Part shown: one piece after another, positions 34,801-43,242 of the stretch | How the letters are laid out: every line of letters starts with the position of its first letter | How positions within the stretch are numbered: the first letter of the stretch is position 1 | From: Verrucomicrobiales bacterium | Lineage (GTDB): Bacteria; Verrucomicrobiota; Verrucomicrobiia; Limisphaerales; J093 | Length of the DNA: 64,000 bases | Direction: 5' to 3' | Assembly (NCBI GenBank): GCA_024233215.1 | Contig: JACKPW010000021.1 | Coordinates: 36,566 to 100,565 of the forward strand | Notes under the pieces: model-generated | What the model saw: only the letters and a program-made list of their open reading frames with translations | What the model was told of the DNA's origin: nothing | Database searches by the model: none | Position numbers and translations under genes: made by a program

Positions 34801-37583
34801 TCGATGGTCAAATCGGTCTCCAGGCGCCGGAGGTTGGCCAGCACATCGCCGCCTCGCGCGCCCAGGATCACGGGCGACGCATCGTCCACCCGCACCGCCA
34901 GGCGCGTCCCCCCGCCCGGCCCCACCGGAAGCGTGGGCAGACAATCCACGTGCAGTCGGATCAAGCCCGAATGGAACAGGTGAAAATCATACTCCAGCGA
35001 CGGACTGTTGGCCGCGATATCCAACGGATCCGTGCGACTCGGGGGCGTCGCCGGAAGCACGGTCACCGAATCCCCGGAGCGTCCCAACCCTTGGACGACC
35101 TCCCATGCCGCGCCACCGCGATCCCGCCGGCGATCGAAATGTTCGGCTTCCATGCTGACACAGCCGTGGCTTTCCGTGAACCCGATGACGGAATCGCGGG
35201 GCGGTGTCTCCGGATTGAAGACCGGGACCGTAACGCGATGGTTGCCACCGTTGCTGGTGAATTCCACGAACGGGGCAATGTCCCCCCCCTGCGGCGCGCG
35301 GGACCAGTCAACACTCAACCACAGGCGCTGTTCTGTGGTAAAGCTTCCCTGGCTTCGGTCCAGTTTCACCCACGGCTCGGACGTCGTCGCCTTCCATTCA
35401 ATCGCGCCCCGGCCCCGGTTTCGCAGGTCGATGAAGCGCCGGCCTTGCGTGAACCCGCTCAGGTCCGCAAGGACATCCTCCCGACCTCCCTCGGGCCCAA
35501 CATCCAAAGCCGGTGGCCCACGGCCGTCGAAATCGCTCAGAGGCGGCATTTCAAATTGAAGCCGCTGGTTTCCCCACGGACCGGGCGCCGGACTCATCAT
35601 GTGGTTCCACTTGCTGCCGACGGTGAGGAGTCCGGTGTTGTAGTGGTCGGTCAGTTCGACGATGCGGGCGGCCGCGGTGCGCGCCTGCCGTGCATGGTTG
35701 GCGGCTGCGGCGTGGCCGTGCGCGGCGAGCCGGGCGTTGCGGGCGGCGCAGATGACCTTCTCGTTCATCAGGGCGGCGCATTGCACGGGGTAGAGGACGA
35801 GCTGGAAGAAGGCGTCCTTCCGGTCCGGCGGCAATCGGTCGTAAACCGCTTGGGCCCGACGGGCGATCGCCGCATAACGGTCGAGCCGTTGACCGGCTTC
35901 ATCGTTGAACTGGTCGTGGCTGAACCAGGAATACCGCAGGGGTTCGCCGGCGCGGTATTGCACCAGATGTTCTGGCCGGCGGGTGAAGCCAAGCCGGAAG
36001 TGCTCTTCCATGATGGCAGCGATCTCCGGGGCCGCATCGGCGTCGAGATCGCGCGCGGCCCATTGTTCGATGAACTCGCGGACATTGTCATGCCGCCGGC
36101 GTCGCGGATCCCAGGCCAGGTCGAGAAAGAACTCCATGCCGAGTTCCCCCGGCTTGATGTCGCCCACGTTCAGGACCCAAAGTTTCCGGGCTCCGTATTG
36201 CCAGGCTTTGTTCATTTCCTCCCAGATCAGCGCCGGCGGGGTGGTGTTCAGCCAGGTGTAGGCGCTGGTAGCCCCGTTGAGCCACTGGAGGTGATAATAC
36301 ACGCCGGACCCGCCCGCGCGACCCTGCTCGGCCACCGTTGGGAGGCGGCGAAGGTAGCCGAAGTTATTGTCCGGCCAGCAAATGGTGACGTCGTCCGGCA
36401 CTTTCAACCCGGCGTTGTAGATGCCCAACACCTCGGTGTAGGGGATGAAGACCTGGGGAATGCGCGCAGGATCCGGATCGACGTACTGCGCAAGCAGATC
36501 CCGCTGGTCGGCGAAGATCCGCTCCATGAGGGCGATCTTCTCCGGCAGGGTGCTTCCGCCCTTCATCGGCTCGTCGTCCTTGCCCCGCATGCCGAGGGTG
36601 TAGATGTTCTCGTACCCGCCGTTCGCTTTGAGTCGTCGGGCCCAATAATCCCGGATGGCGGCCGCGTTCGTCCGGTAATCCCATTCGCCACCGCCTTCCC
36701 GATCCCATTCCGCCCCGGCGATGTTGTTGCGCAGCATGGGCTCGATGTGACTGCTTCCCATGACGATGGCATAGTCGTCGGCCACCTCCTTGTTCCGCGG
36801 ATAACAGTTGAAGGGGAGGGTGCCGCGATGCATCGCCGGCCAGAGGTGGTTGGCGCGCAGGCGGAGGAGCAGTTCAAAGATCTTCGCACAGGTCTTCGGC
36901 CCGAGACCGGGTCCCTCGTCCGGCGCGAACGTCTGCTCCGCCCAGGGACGGATGCCCCACATCTCATCGTTGATGAAGATGCCGCGGTACTGCACCGCAG
37001 GCGGCCCCATGCGCACGCGTTCGGGGGCGAGGTACAGCGCTTCGCGAGGCGCGGGTGTCACATCCGCCCACCAGTACCACGGTGAAACCCCAATCCGACG
37101 CGACAATTCGTACACCCCGTACGCGGTGCCGCGCCGGTCGCTCCCGGCAATGACCAGACCCTGCGCCACTCCCGGCAACGGGTCGGTCACAGGCGCAATC
37201 ACAAATGACTCCCATTGCCCCCCCAGCTCGCTCAGGTCCAGTCGCCCGGCGGTGGTGAGCCGGTCAAGAACCGGACTTCGGCCGAGGGTCCCGATCAATA
37301 CGGCGCAGGCGGACAAGTCCGCCACCGAGTGTTTGAGCGATGCTCTGCAGCCCGTCACCCGCTCAACGTCGAGGGCCAGGTCGCCGGCCGCGATACGGGC
37401 AACCTTCCAGTCGTCATCGGCCACGAAAATGTCCGCGGCCGTTCGCCCGTGCACCAAGGGAAACCAGCCCGGAGCCGGTTGCTCCCGAACCGGGGCATCT
37501 TCGAAAGCACGCGTCCTGGGAACCTCTGCGGCATGAAGGAAGCCCGGCAGGCCAGACAGCAGGATAGCGAGTGTGGGTTTCAT
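31845..37583 (-). CDS. GH115 - GH2 fusion (predicted alpha-glucuronidase plus beta-glycosidase)
   Basis: 1,912 residues from ATG 37583, with signal peptide MKPTLAILLSGLPGFLHAAE. Residues of about 35-150 form the N-terminal beta domain. The GH115 barrel follows at about 155-520 (YGVYELSRRIGVSPWYWWAD, GIFINDEMWGIRPWAEQ, LWPAMHRGTLPFN), and the GH115 C-terminal domain lies at about 790-880 (GCVSMEAEHFDR). From about residue 980 a complete GH2 enzyme follows: jelly-roll (LAGTWRFRLDPEDE), immunoglobulin-like domain, and a catalytic barrel with acid/base Glu in FTLGNELGR near 1402 and nucleophile Glu in VIAHETGQYQ near 1497. The last 250 residues resemble a GATase-like beta-galactosidase domain. 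GH115 removes glucuronosyl side groups from xylan or arabinogalactan; the GH2 substrate is open. The fusion puts both activities on one exported chain. Confidence 0.88.
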   Translation of the reverse strand: MKPTLAILLSGLPGFLHAAEVPRTRAFEDAPVREQPAPGWFPLVHGRTAADIFVADDDWKVARIAAGDLALDVERVTGCRASLKHSVADLSACAVLIGTLGRSPVLDRLTTAGRLDLSELGGQWESFVIAPVTDPLPGVAQGLVIAGSDRRGTAYGVYELSRRIGVSPWYWWADVTPAPREALYLAPERVRMGPPAVQYRGIFINDEMWGIRPWAEQTFAPDEGPGLGPKTCAKIFELLLRLRANHLWPAMHRGTLPFNCYPRNKEVADDYAIVMGSSHIEPMLRNNIAGAEWDREGGGEWDYRTNAAAIRDYWARRLKANGGYENIYTLGMRGKDDEPMKGGSTLPEKIALMERIFADQRDLLAQYVDPDPARIPQVFIPYTEVLGIYNAGLKVPDDVTICWPDNNFGYLRRLPTVAEQGRAGGSGVYYHLQWLNGATSAYTWLNTTPPALIWEEMNKAWQYGARKLWVLNVGDIKPGELGMEFFLDLAWDPRRRRHDNVREFIEQWAARDLDADAAPEIAAIMEEHFRLGFTRRPEHLVQYRAGEPLRYSWFSHDQFNDEAGQRLDRYAAIARRAQAVYDRLPPDRKDAFFQLVLYPVQCAALMNEKVICAARNARLAAHGHAAAANHARQARTAAARIVELTDHYNTGLLTVGSKWNHMMSPAPGPWGNQRLQFEMPPLSDFDGRGPPALDVGPEGGREDVLADLSGFTQGRRFIDLRNRGRGAIEWKATTSEPWVKLDRSQGSFTTEQRLWLSVDWSRAPQGGDIAPFVEFTSNGGNHRVTVPVFNPETPPRDSVIGFTESHGCVSMEAEHFDRRRDRGGAAWEVVQGLGRSGDSVTVLPATPPSRTDPLDIAANSPSLEYDFHLFHSGLIRLHVDCLPTLPVGPGGGTRLAVRVDDASPVILGARGGDVLANLRRLETDLTIEKPGPHTLTLGMVDPGVVVDKIVLHTATPGESCLGPPESHRGRAARTLLSSAELIPLAGTWRFRLDPEDEGVEQKWFSDELEDSVMLPGTTDTNHKGVFKDERAVDRLSRVWYWKGPAWYQRDVVIPESWSGQRITLLLERTKTTRVWVDAQECGTEDTLSAPQVFDLTPALTPGRHTLTVLVDNAKLPPVGPAHAVDERTQSNWNGIIGRMELRATDPIWLEEVQVYPDVKGQRATIRAVVGNLTGAAAAGRLVVSGESWNVPEPVSFATQSTAVQVTGSGNEITFTYELGEAAPLWDEFNPALIRLKVSLQTEAGPQRFRDERIVNFGLREFVREGTRLKINGRTVFLRGRIDCGFFPETGYPPMDKAAWIRLLRIAKAYGLNHCRYHSWFPPEAALEAADEVGMYLAPELPNKSSRFGSLEESEPGERYNVDHLEVESSATATPLSRYLLREADLIFKAYGNHPSFAMFTLGNELGRRPAMYQMVSRFKESDPRHLHAQGCNNLHWAPAFAEGDDFWVTAKTGPTLPVRGSFFSGDYADGHIENHPPSTLTDYRASITGVPVPVIAHETGQYQVSPDFREIPDFTGVLKARNLEIFRDRLEEVGMLGLAQDFTRASGALAAICYREDIETALRTPGFGGFQLLDLQDFLGQGTALVGMLNVFMEPKGIIEPAAWRQFCSETVPLLRFGKYTWTTDETFVSEIEIAHYGAADIPDARVSWTVGASGSSVVASGALGPVTLKQGGLFPVGRIMFALSEVQAPDQLDVTVSVEGTPYRNRYPIWVYPTAVETTPPPGVLVTDHLGKETQQHLRGGGRVLLFPRQAVLTHCVKGAFQTDFWCWPMFARGAQQRGIEPAPGTLGFLCDPAHPALAEFPTEFHSNWQWWQLVKHSRPIILDAFPADYRPIIHVIDNFARNHKLGLLFETRVGPGRLLVCASDLPGLQEHPEAQQLMHSLLRYVDSTAFAPTSELDATLLFKLLPGNEP

Positions 37584-37663
37584 GGCCCTCCTTCGCTTAA
37601 TACTCGGCTTCTCATTGTCGGCGGATCGAGCACCACGACTCGGGCGACGCGATCCAGGCGCAA

Positions 37664-39664
37664 CTACCTGCCATCTCCCCCGGCCCGGGCCTTCTCGAGT
37701 TCGGCTGCCTTCTGCTGCTCCCATGTCTCCCTCGCTGCCAGGAACGGTTCTTCCAGCCGCTCCAGGGTGGCTTTGGCCTCCAGGATCTGACGTTCGGTAT
37801 CCGCAAGTTGCAGTTCCTTGCGAAGTCGGTTGAAGCGATACCGGCGCTGGCCCGACTCGTCCATGCCGGGAGGCGTGGGAAACTGGACCGGGGTTTCCTC
37901 GGGCAGCCAGTCATCGCTGCGTTGAGTGCCCAACGGAACCTGGCGCGCATTGACGAGGTTGGCCATCGGATTGCGTGCCCAGGCGTACCGATAGTGCCGT
38001 GGCTCAGGGACGAAGGGGCTTCGCAGCACCAGGACATTCCTTTGGTAGATCGGCCGGTTCCGGTCATCGGTCGACCCGTCGGTGTAATACTCGATTTCCG
38101 CGGGGAAGAACCGTCGGTCCCCGCCGGCGATGGCGAACCCCAGCAACCGACCGTCGCTGTCGTCGCGCGTCCGGATTTCCGAACTCAGGGTGAGGCGCAG
38201 GGTGCCGTCGGCGGCCTCGACCTTCTCGATGACCGGCGGCAGCCAGTAGTCGGCGGCATCCCGTCCGCCGAGCAGCTTGTAGTGTGTCGCGAGCGCCCAT
38301 TTGGCGGCCCGTTCACCGGCCGGGATCTTGATCTGCGGATGATACCAGCTCTTGCGCAAATCATAGGAGCTGGCGAAGCCAATCGCGTCATCGCCGGCGT
38401 CGCGGAGTTCCCGAAAGGTCTGATACTGCACCTCCCGGATCAGCGCCCCGATGTCCGTCATGGGTTCCACAAACCGCTCCAGCGTCTGCGGTTCACCATC
38501 CGTGCAAAGTGAAATGATACCAAAAGGCAGTGTCGGGTCACCGAATGCCAAACGCCACGACTGGATCATCCGCGGAAACACCTGCCGGTAAAGGCGCGCT
38601 CCGGCCGAACCCTCGAAGCAGTTGTTGTAGCCTTGGTGGAAAACCACGCCGCAAACCGGCAGTCCCTCCAATGGATGGATCACCGAGGCATAACAGTAGC
38701 CGGGCCGGTTCCGGTCGGCCACCGGGCCGGGCCTCAGGTCGCTCGGCGCCTGACTGTCCTCGGGCATCGGGTTGCCCTGCTCAGCCAACCGCTTCCTCCG
38801 GGCCTCGAAGTTCGCGATCCGCTGTTTCAGGTCGGCCTCCGGGTCGTAGGCCACGATCCTCTCCTGCCATTCCTGCAGCTTGTCCCGCGTTTCCTTCCCG
38901 TCAATGGATCGAAGCACCGGCTCGGGTGTCCAGGTCTCCACCGTGGTCCCGCCAATGGAGGCGTCGATAAGCCCAATGGGCACCCGGCCGGCCATGTGGA
39001 GTCGACGGCCAAACACATACCCAATCGCCGAGAACTCACGCACGGTCTCCGGCGAACAGACCTCCCAATCGCCCTTGCGGAAATGCCGGCCGGACCAGTC
39101 GCTCCACTCGTGCAGCCGCTCGAAGCTCCGCACGGAATCGAACCCCTTGCCCTGCGGCACGGTGAGGAGCCGGATCTCCGGAAAGTTCGCCGAGACGATC
39201 TCCAACTGGCCGTCATCGACCTTCGCAATCTCGAACTCCATGTTGCTCTGCCCGCCCAGCACCCAGACGTCGCCGACGAGAACATTCTCCAACCGCAGGG
39301 TCTGATCCCGGCCGGCGACCGTCAGGAGTCTCGGGGCCGCACTGGCCGGCTGAGCCGGCAGGCTCACCTGCCAAAACCGATCCGGACCAGCCGTGGTCCG
39401 CGCGGTCTGCCCGGCAAAGGAGACCGTGATCGCCTCACCCGGCCCGGCCCAGCCCCAGATCGCCAGGGGCTTGTCACGCTGAAGCACCATGTTGCTCTGA
39501 AACAGGTTCGCGAGACACAAACCCTCGCCAATGGCGGGGACGTCGACGACGTCCTCCTGCGGCATGGGTTGACCGGCGGGTCGGGCCGGCAGAAGCACGG
39601 CCGCGAGGATCATCGACAGGAACAAACGGATCCTCAGCAGGGAGCGGGAGGATCTGTCCCACAT
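37664..39664 (-). CDS. sialate O-acetylesterase (SASA) family carbohydrate esterase
   Basis: 667 residues from the ATG at 39664 (MWDRSSRSLLRIRLFLSMIL), which gives a proper signal peptide; the frame is open to another ATG at 39760. The SGNH nucleophile block is GDVWVLGGQSNMEF with Ser at about residue 144. PVCGVVFHQGYNNCFEGSAG supplies the oxyanion/second block (normally QGExN; here QGYNN), and the catalytic His lies toward the C-terminus (YAHxx is not clear in this copy). The family deacetylates sialic acids or acetylated xylan. Position, strand and an 80-base gap put it first in an operon with the GH115-GH2 gene, which fits removal of acetyl groups from decorated hemicellulose. About 40 C-terminal residues are a charged coiled coil (LEEPFLAARETWEQQKAAEL). 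Confidence 0.85.
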   Translation of the reverse strand: MWDRSSRSLLRIRLFLSMILAAVLLPARPAGQPMPQEDVVDVPAIGEGLCLANLFQSNMVLQRDKPLAIWGWAGPGEAITVSFAGQTARTTAGPDRFWQVSLPAQPASAAPRLLTVAGRDQTLRLENVLVGDVWVLGGQSNMEFEIAKVDDGQLEIVSANFPEIRLLTVPQGKGFDSVRSFERLHEWSDWSGRHFRKGDWEVCSPETVREFSAIGYVFGRRLHMAGRVPIGLIDASIGGTTVETWTPEPVLRSIDGKETRDKLQEWQERIVAYDPEADLKQRIANFEARRKRLAEQGNPMPEDSQAPSDLRPGPVADRNRPGYCYASVIHPLEGLPVCGVVFHQGYNNCFEGSAGARLYRQVFPRMIQSWRLAFGDPTLPFGIISLCTDGEPQTLERFVEPMTDIGALIREVQYQTFRELRDAGDDAIGFASSYDLRKSWYHPQIKIPAGERAAKWALATHYKLLGGRDAADYWLPPVIEKVEAADGTLRLTLSSEIRTRDDSDGRLLGFAIAGGDRRFFPAEIEYYTDGSTDDRNRPIYQRNVLVLRSPFVPEPRHYRYAWARNPMANLVNARQVPLGTQRSDDWLPEETPVQFPTPPGMDESGQRRYRFNRLRKELQLADTERQILEAKATLERLEEPFLAARETWEQQKAAELEKARAGGDGR

Positions 39665-39934
39665 CATCGAGTGCGGGATCGGCGTTCCGGGTTCGGAGCG
39701 GCAAGAGAAGGCGGCCCGGCAACGCGAACCGGAATGCGAAAGACTTTGGTGGTACATCATGTTGTGGTCCGAGTTAAACCGTTCCGGGGAGGAGACGCAA
39801 CCCGCGCACGCGGCGCCTGCCGATCCCCGAACGATTCATGAGACGATGCCCACTGGACCGGCCGGAGCGCCTGTGCCAAGTCGCGTCGAGCCTCGCAACC
39901 CTCTCGTGATCACTTTTTTGTTACCCTTCTTTTG

Positions 39935-39963
39935 TTGACTTCCCCGCGCCCCTGCCTTACGAT
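39935..39963 (+). promoter_or_regulatory. sigma70-type promoter for the small gene at 40057
   Basis: TTGACT at 39935-39940 and TACGAT at 39958-39963 are separated by 17 bases. The spacer 39761-40056 otherwise holds only the divergent upstream region of the esterase gene. Confidence 0.5.
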
Positions 39964-40056
39964 GCCCTCCATATTGAAACGCACCCATGATTGTCTGAAG
40001 GGGGACGACATCCGGCGCGGATCCCCTGGCAGAAACACCCGGAACCCAGGCACACG

Positions 40057-40317
40057 ATGAACAACCAAAGCAACAGCAACAGCAACAAACCCACCCATGA
40101 GGTGCGTCTCGGCGTGATCAAGGCCGCGGTCTGGAAGAACGAAGGCGAGAACGGTCCGCGCTACAACGTGAAGTTCAGTCGTCTCTACCGCGAGGGAAAC
40201 CAGTGGCGAACCACCGAGTCATTTGGCCGGGACGATCTCCTCCTCCTCGCCAAGGTGGCCGACCAGGCCCATTCCTGGATCTGCTCCGGGCACACCGAGG
40301 AGGTAGCAGCGGCATAA
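40057..40317 (+). CDS. small conserved protein, paralogue of the gene at 59428
   Basis: 86 residues starting MNNQSNSNSNKPTHEVRLGV, with an Asn/Ser-rich tip. The core IKAAVWKNEGENGPRYNVKF and SFGRDDLLLLAKVADQAHSW is about 80% identical by eye to the protein at 59428-59703. Pattern and length suggest a small beta-barrel followed by a helix, which could bind nucleic acid (single-stranded-DNA-binding-like), but no known motif proves this. Here the gene is alone, without the HTH and hypothetical genes that precede the other copy, so it may be a remnant of a lost element. Confidence 0.75.
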   Translation: MNNQSNSNSNKPTHEVRLGVIKAAVWKNEGENGPRYNVKFSRLYREGNQWRTTESFGRDDLLLLAKVADQAHSWICSGHTEEVAAA

Positions 40318-40744
40318 CCATCGAACCGCTTCGGGCAAGCACGGGGCGCTGGGAAGAACGCGGTGAAGGCTGGCGCTTTTCATCGCCGTCCAAGACCTGG
40401 CGGATTCGCGAAACGTCATGGAGTGCGGCGATCCCAATCGCCGCTTTCCCACTCGCCGGGACGCACAGGAACACGCTGCTCCCACGGCACCGTCGCGGTG
40501 TGGCCCCGGCGTCTCCCATCCCTCAGCCGAACCCAGGGAGCCTCACGCTCACCCGTGGCAGAGCGGTGTCCGCAGGACCAGCCGCGGCAGGCCCTACCGG
40601 AGCCAGTGATCCGGGAGGATTCCCTCCCACAGGCATCGCCGACTTGCGACGCCTGACACACCCGGCAAGCGCCCCTCACCACGCGATTTGCTGGCCCGAA
40701 ACGGCTGGCAGCCGCCACCGCATTCCACTACGATCGGGGTCGTC
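40318..40744. other. intergenic region of about 430 bases, no gene seen
   Basis: Frames here are high-GC shadows with no coherent protein pattern. I see no tRNA, strong promoter or long inverted repeat. Confidence 0.5.
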
Positions 40745-41827
40745 ATGAACCGACGGTCCTTCGTTCAGAAAGCGGGAATGGCCACGGTGGGTTTGGCGGC
40801 AACCGGCAACACGTTGCACCTCCGGGCGGGCGACTCGCCGGCTCCTCCAACCCCTCCCACGACCAAGAACTGGATTTGGACCGGCGTGCAGGATCGGGCC
40901 ACGCCGGACGAGCAGAGACGCCGGTTCGAGCGCTTCCGCACCGCCGGCATTGACGCCGTCCTGTTCAGCGGCGTTGACGCGCAGGTCTTCGCGTTGGCGA
41001 AGGAACAGGGACTTGAAACCCATGCCTGGACCTGGACGCTCTGTCGCGGCGATCGCGACCTGCTCGAACAGCACCCTGACTGGTATGTGGTCAACCGGTT
41101 GGGGGAATCCGCCGCCACCAAGCCGCCTTACGTCGGCTACTATCACTTCCTCTGCCCCTCACACGAGGAGGTCTCCGATCATCTGGCGGATTTGTTCGGC
41201 AGGCTGGCGGATACCCCGCACCTCGATGGCGTCCACCTCGACTATGTCCGCTATCCGGACGTCATCCTGCCGGTGGCATTGTGGAAGAAATACAACCTGG
41301 TCCAGAACGAGGAACTGCCGCAGTTCGACTTCTGCTACTGCGACGTTTGTCGCGCGGCGTTCAAGCAACAGACCGGCGTCGACCCCCGGGAACAGTCGGA
41401 TCCTCCGGCAGACGCGGCCTGGCGCCAGTATCGCTATGACACTGTAACACGGTTGGTCCAGCGCCTCGCCGAGGTCGCGCACGGCAAGGGGAAACAAATC
41501 ACGGCAGCAGTGTTCCCCACCCCAAGTATCGCCCGCAGACTGGTGCGCCAGGACTGGACGCGCTGGAACCTCGACGCCGTGCTGCCAATGACCTATCACC
41601 GGTTCTACAATGAGGAAGTCGACTGGATTGAAGGGGCCGTGCGGGAAGGGGTCACGGCGCTGCCGGCCGACCGACCGCTGTACGCCGGACTGTTCCTGCC
41701 GGACCTGAAGACCGAGGAGGACTTCGACCAGGCGGTGCGTTGTGCCCTGACCGGCGGGGCCAAAGGAGTGTCGCTGTTTGGTGGACTGCGCGACATCAAG
41801 CCTGCGAGGCAATCCGCCGGAATCTAG
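40745..41827 (+). CDS. Tat-exported GH10-like (GHL10-type) hydrolase-family protein
   Basis: 360 residues from ATG 40745, with leader MNRRSFVQKAGMATVGLAAT. The fold looks like a TIM barrel of the glycosyl-hydrolase-like 10 / DUF4015 group: RRRFERFRTAGIDAVLFSGV, then the strand-end motif DGVHLDYVRYPD, with YCDVCRAAFKQQTG in between and NLDAVLPMTYHR later. The 'xDYxRYP' motif is characteristic of this superfamily. Substrates are mostly unknown; cell-wall or exopolysaccharide is usual. The CBM9-like gene follows 26 bases downstream on the same strand, so the two may work together on a polysaccharide. Confidence 0.8.
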   Translation: MNRRSFVQKAGMATVGLAATGNTLHLRAGDSPAPPTPPTTKNWIWTGVQDRATPDEQRRRFERFRTAGIDAVLFSGVDAQVFALAKEQGLETHAWTWTLCRGDRDLLEQHPDWYVVNRLGESAATKPPYVGYYHFLCPSHEEVSDHLADLFGRLADTPHLDGVHLDYVRYPDVILPVALWKKYNLVQNEELPQFDFCYCDVCRAAFKQQTGVDPREQSDPPADAAWRQYRYDTVTRLVQRLAEVAHGKGKQITAAVFPTPSIARRLVRQDWTRWNLDAVLPMTYHRFYNEEVDWIEGAVREGVTALPADRPLYAGLFLPDLKTEEDFDQAVRCALTGGAKGVSLFGGLRDIKPARQSAGI

Positions 41828-41853
41828 ACGCCCCCCCCACGGCCACTCCACCG

Positions 41854-42771
41854 ATGAGAACCTTGTTCAGCGCCCTGATCCTCGCGGCCCTGGCGTCAGT
41901 TGCCGCCGCCCAGAACCCGGAATGGCACTTCCCCTGCCCCACCAATGAAATCGCGCGCTACACGGCCTGCCGGGTCACGGAACCGATCCAGGTCGACGGC
42001 CGACTCGATGAGCGCGTGTGGCAGGCGGCAACCACGTCACCGCGCTTTGTCGACATCATCACCGGCAAGCCGGCATTGCATGATACCCGGGCGATGGTGG
42101 TATGGGACGACCAGAATCTTTATGTGGCCTACCGCGTCACGGAACCCGACGTCCAGGCAAAGTTCACGCAGCACAACGATCCGATCTACTATGACAACGA
42201 CGTGGAGTTCTTTCTGGCCGGTCCCGATGCCTATTACGAGTTCGAGATCAACGCCCACAACACCTGCTACGAGGTGTTCTTCATCTGGGAGGAGGCCTAC
42301 GAAAAGCGCGGCTTCGCCACCGAACCGGAATTCGCCCGCACGCGGTTGAAACCGTTCAACGGGGTGGGCTACACCACCCATCCTCGGGGGAGCCGGCTGG
42401 GGCAGTTCGACTGGACGCTCCCGGGGAAACAGACTGCGGTTCACATCGACGGCACGCTGAACGACAGCACCGACACCGACCGCGGGTGGACGGTGGAACT
42501 GGCATTTCCCTGGTCAGGCTGCCGTTGGCTGGCCACGGACGGTCGTGCCCTTCCGCCCCGGGATGGGGATGTCTGGCGTATGGACTTCTCCCGCTTCAAC
42601 ACCTACAAGGCCCCCGCCCCGGCCAGGGACTCCGGCGGCTGGGTGTGGACCCGCCACGGCGTCTGGGATTCACACGTCCCCGAGTGCTTCGTTTTCGTGG
42701 AGTTTCGCACCGACCCGGTCGCCCCGGTTCTCCGTGCCCATCCCCCCTCGGCGACCGGCGGGCAACCGTAG
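41854..42771 (+). CDS. secreted CBM9-like carbohydrate-binding protein
   Basis: 305 residues with signal peptide MRTLFSALILAALASVAAAQ. The CBM9-like beta-sandwich is evident from VDGRLDERVWQAATTSPRFV, VVWDDQNLYVAYRVTEPDV, NDPIYYDNDVEFFLAG and YYEFEINAHNTCYEVFF, ending with WTVELAFPWSG and WRMDFSRFNT. These are the standard blocks of the 'carbohydrate-binding family 9-like' domain that binds sugar chain ends. No catalytic domain is attached. It forms a two-gene unit with the GH10-like protein and is the last gene before the tRNA junction. Confidence 0.88.
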   Translation: MRTLFSALILAALASVAAAQNPEWHFPCPTNEIARYTACRVTEPIQVDGRLDERVWQAATTSPRFVDIITGKPALHDTRAMVVWDDQNLYVAYRVTEPDVQAKFTQHNDPIYYDNDVEFFLAGPDAYYEFEINAHNTCYEVFFIWEEAYEKRGFATEPEFARTRLKPFNGVGYTTHPRGSRLGQFDWTLPGKQTAVHIDGTLNDSTDTDRGWTVELAFPWSGCRWLATDGRALPPRDGDVWRMDFSRFNTYKAPAPARDSGGWVWTRHGVWDSHVPECFVFVEFRTDPVAPVLRAHPPSATGGQP

Positions 42772-42813
42772 GGCGCCTTCCCCAGCAGGCAAACCGTGAT
42801 CCGCCAAAACTGC

Positions 42814-42841
42814 TTGTCTCCCCGGCCGGACCGGGTTAAAC
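42814..42841 (+). promoter_or_regulatory. promoter of the truncated tRNA-Met gene
   Basis: TTGTCT at 42814-42819 and TTAAAC at 42836-42841, 16 bases apart, lie about 33 bases ahead of the tRNA 5' end. Its presence on the left indicates that this 5' half is the original chromosomal copy. Confidence 0.45.
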
Positions 42842-42874
42842 AAACCGCCGCTGCTGCCTCCCCGGCAGCCGGAT

Positions 42875-42911
42875 GCCAGAGTAGCTCAGCGGTAGAGCAG
42901 GGGACTCATAA
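42875..42911 (+). pseudogene. 5' half of an elongator tRNA-Met (CAT) gene, cut after the anticodon
   Basis: GCCAGAG acceptor strand (42875-42881), TA, D-arm GCTCAGCGGTAGAGC, then GGGGACTCATAA with the CAT anticodon at 42907-42909. Beyond 42911 the sequence (CTCGATCCGGCC...) does not pair with the anticodon stem, and no T-arm or 3' acceptor strand follows. This is what integration within an anticodon loop leaves at one junction. I found no matching 3' half in the rest of the window. Confidence 0.75.
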
Positions 42912-42946
42912 CTCGATCCGGCCACTTTTCCCCCATTTTCCCTCAC

Positions 42947-43085
42947 GTGTTCCGACGTGGACAACATGCTGATCCACAGAGGTTTGCAGAGGTCATTGAA
43001 GAAACCCCATCGGGACCGGAATGGCCCCAAAAAATCCCATCGGGTGACAAAGAGGGTGATATAACAAATGTGTTCAGTTGTGTTC
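42947..43085. repeat. short direct repeats next to the tRNA junction, possible recombinase sites
   Basis: GTGTTC occurs at 42947-42952, 43070-43075 and 43080-43085, and CCCATCGGG at 43006-43014 and 43036-43044. Clustering within 170 bases of the tRNA break suggests arm-type sites of a tyrosine recombinase, which is an inference. The whole 42912-43242 stretch has no gene. Confidence 0.35.
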
Positions 43086-43242
43086 TTTTGTAGGCTTTAT
43101 TCGCCTGCCCGAGCGTGCCGGCTCTCCCGCCCAGTGCACCCTTCGAGGACATCGCCCCGCGAGAAGTGCGAGGTCGGGCCTCCGCCTCGTTGGGCCTTCG
43201 GCAACACCGGCGGGCGGCAGCAGCCTCTCTGGAAAGTCCCCC

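Noticed and set aside
34218..37085. Long open frame of 955 residues on the plus strand
   Set aside because: It is antisense to the GH115-GH2 gene, which has clear domains and active sites; the plus-strand translation is Arg/Gly/His-rich with no protein pattern, a usual high-GC shadow.
42875..42960. Group I intron in the tRNA-Met anticodon loop
   Set aside because: Introns do occur at this site, but no 3' exon follows within the window and I see no intron core elements.
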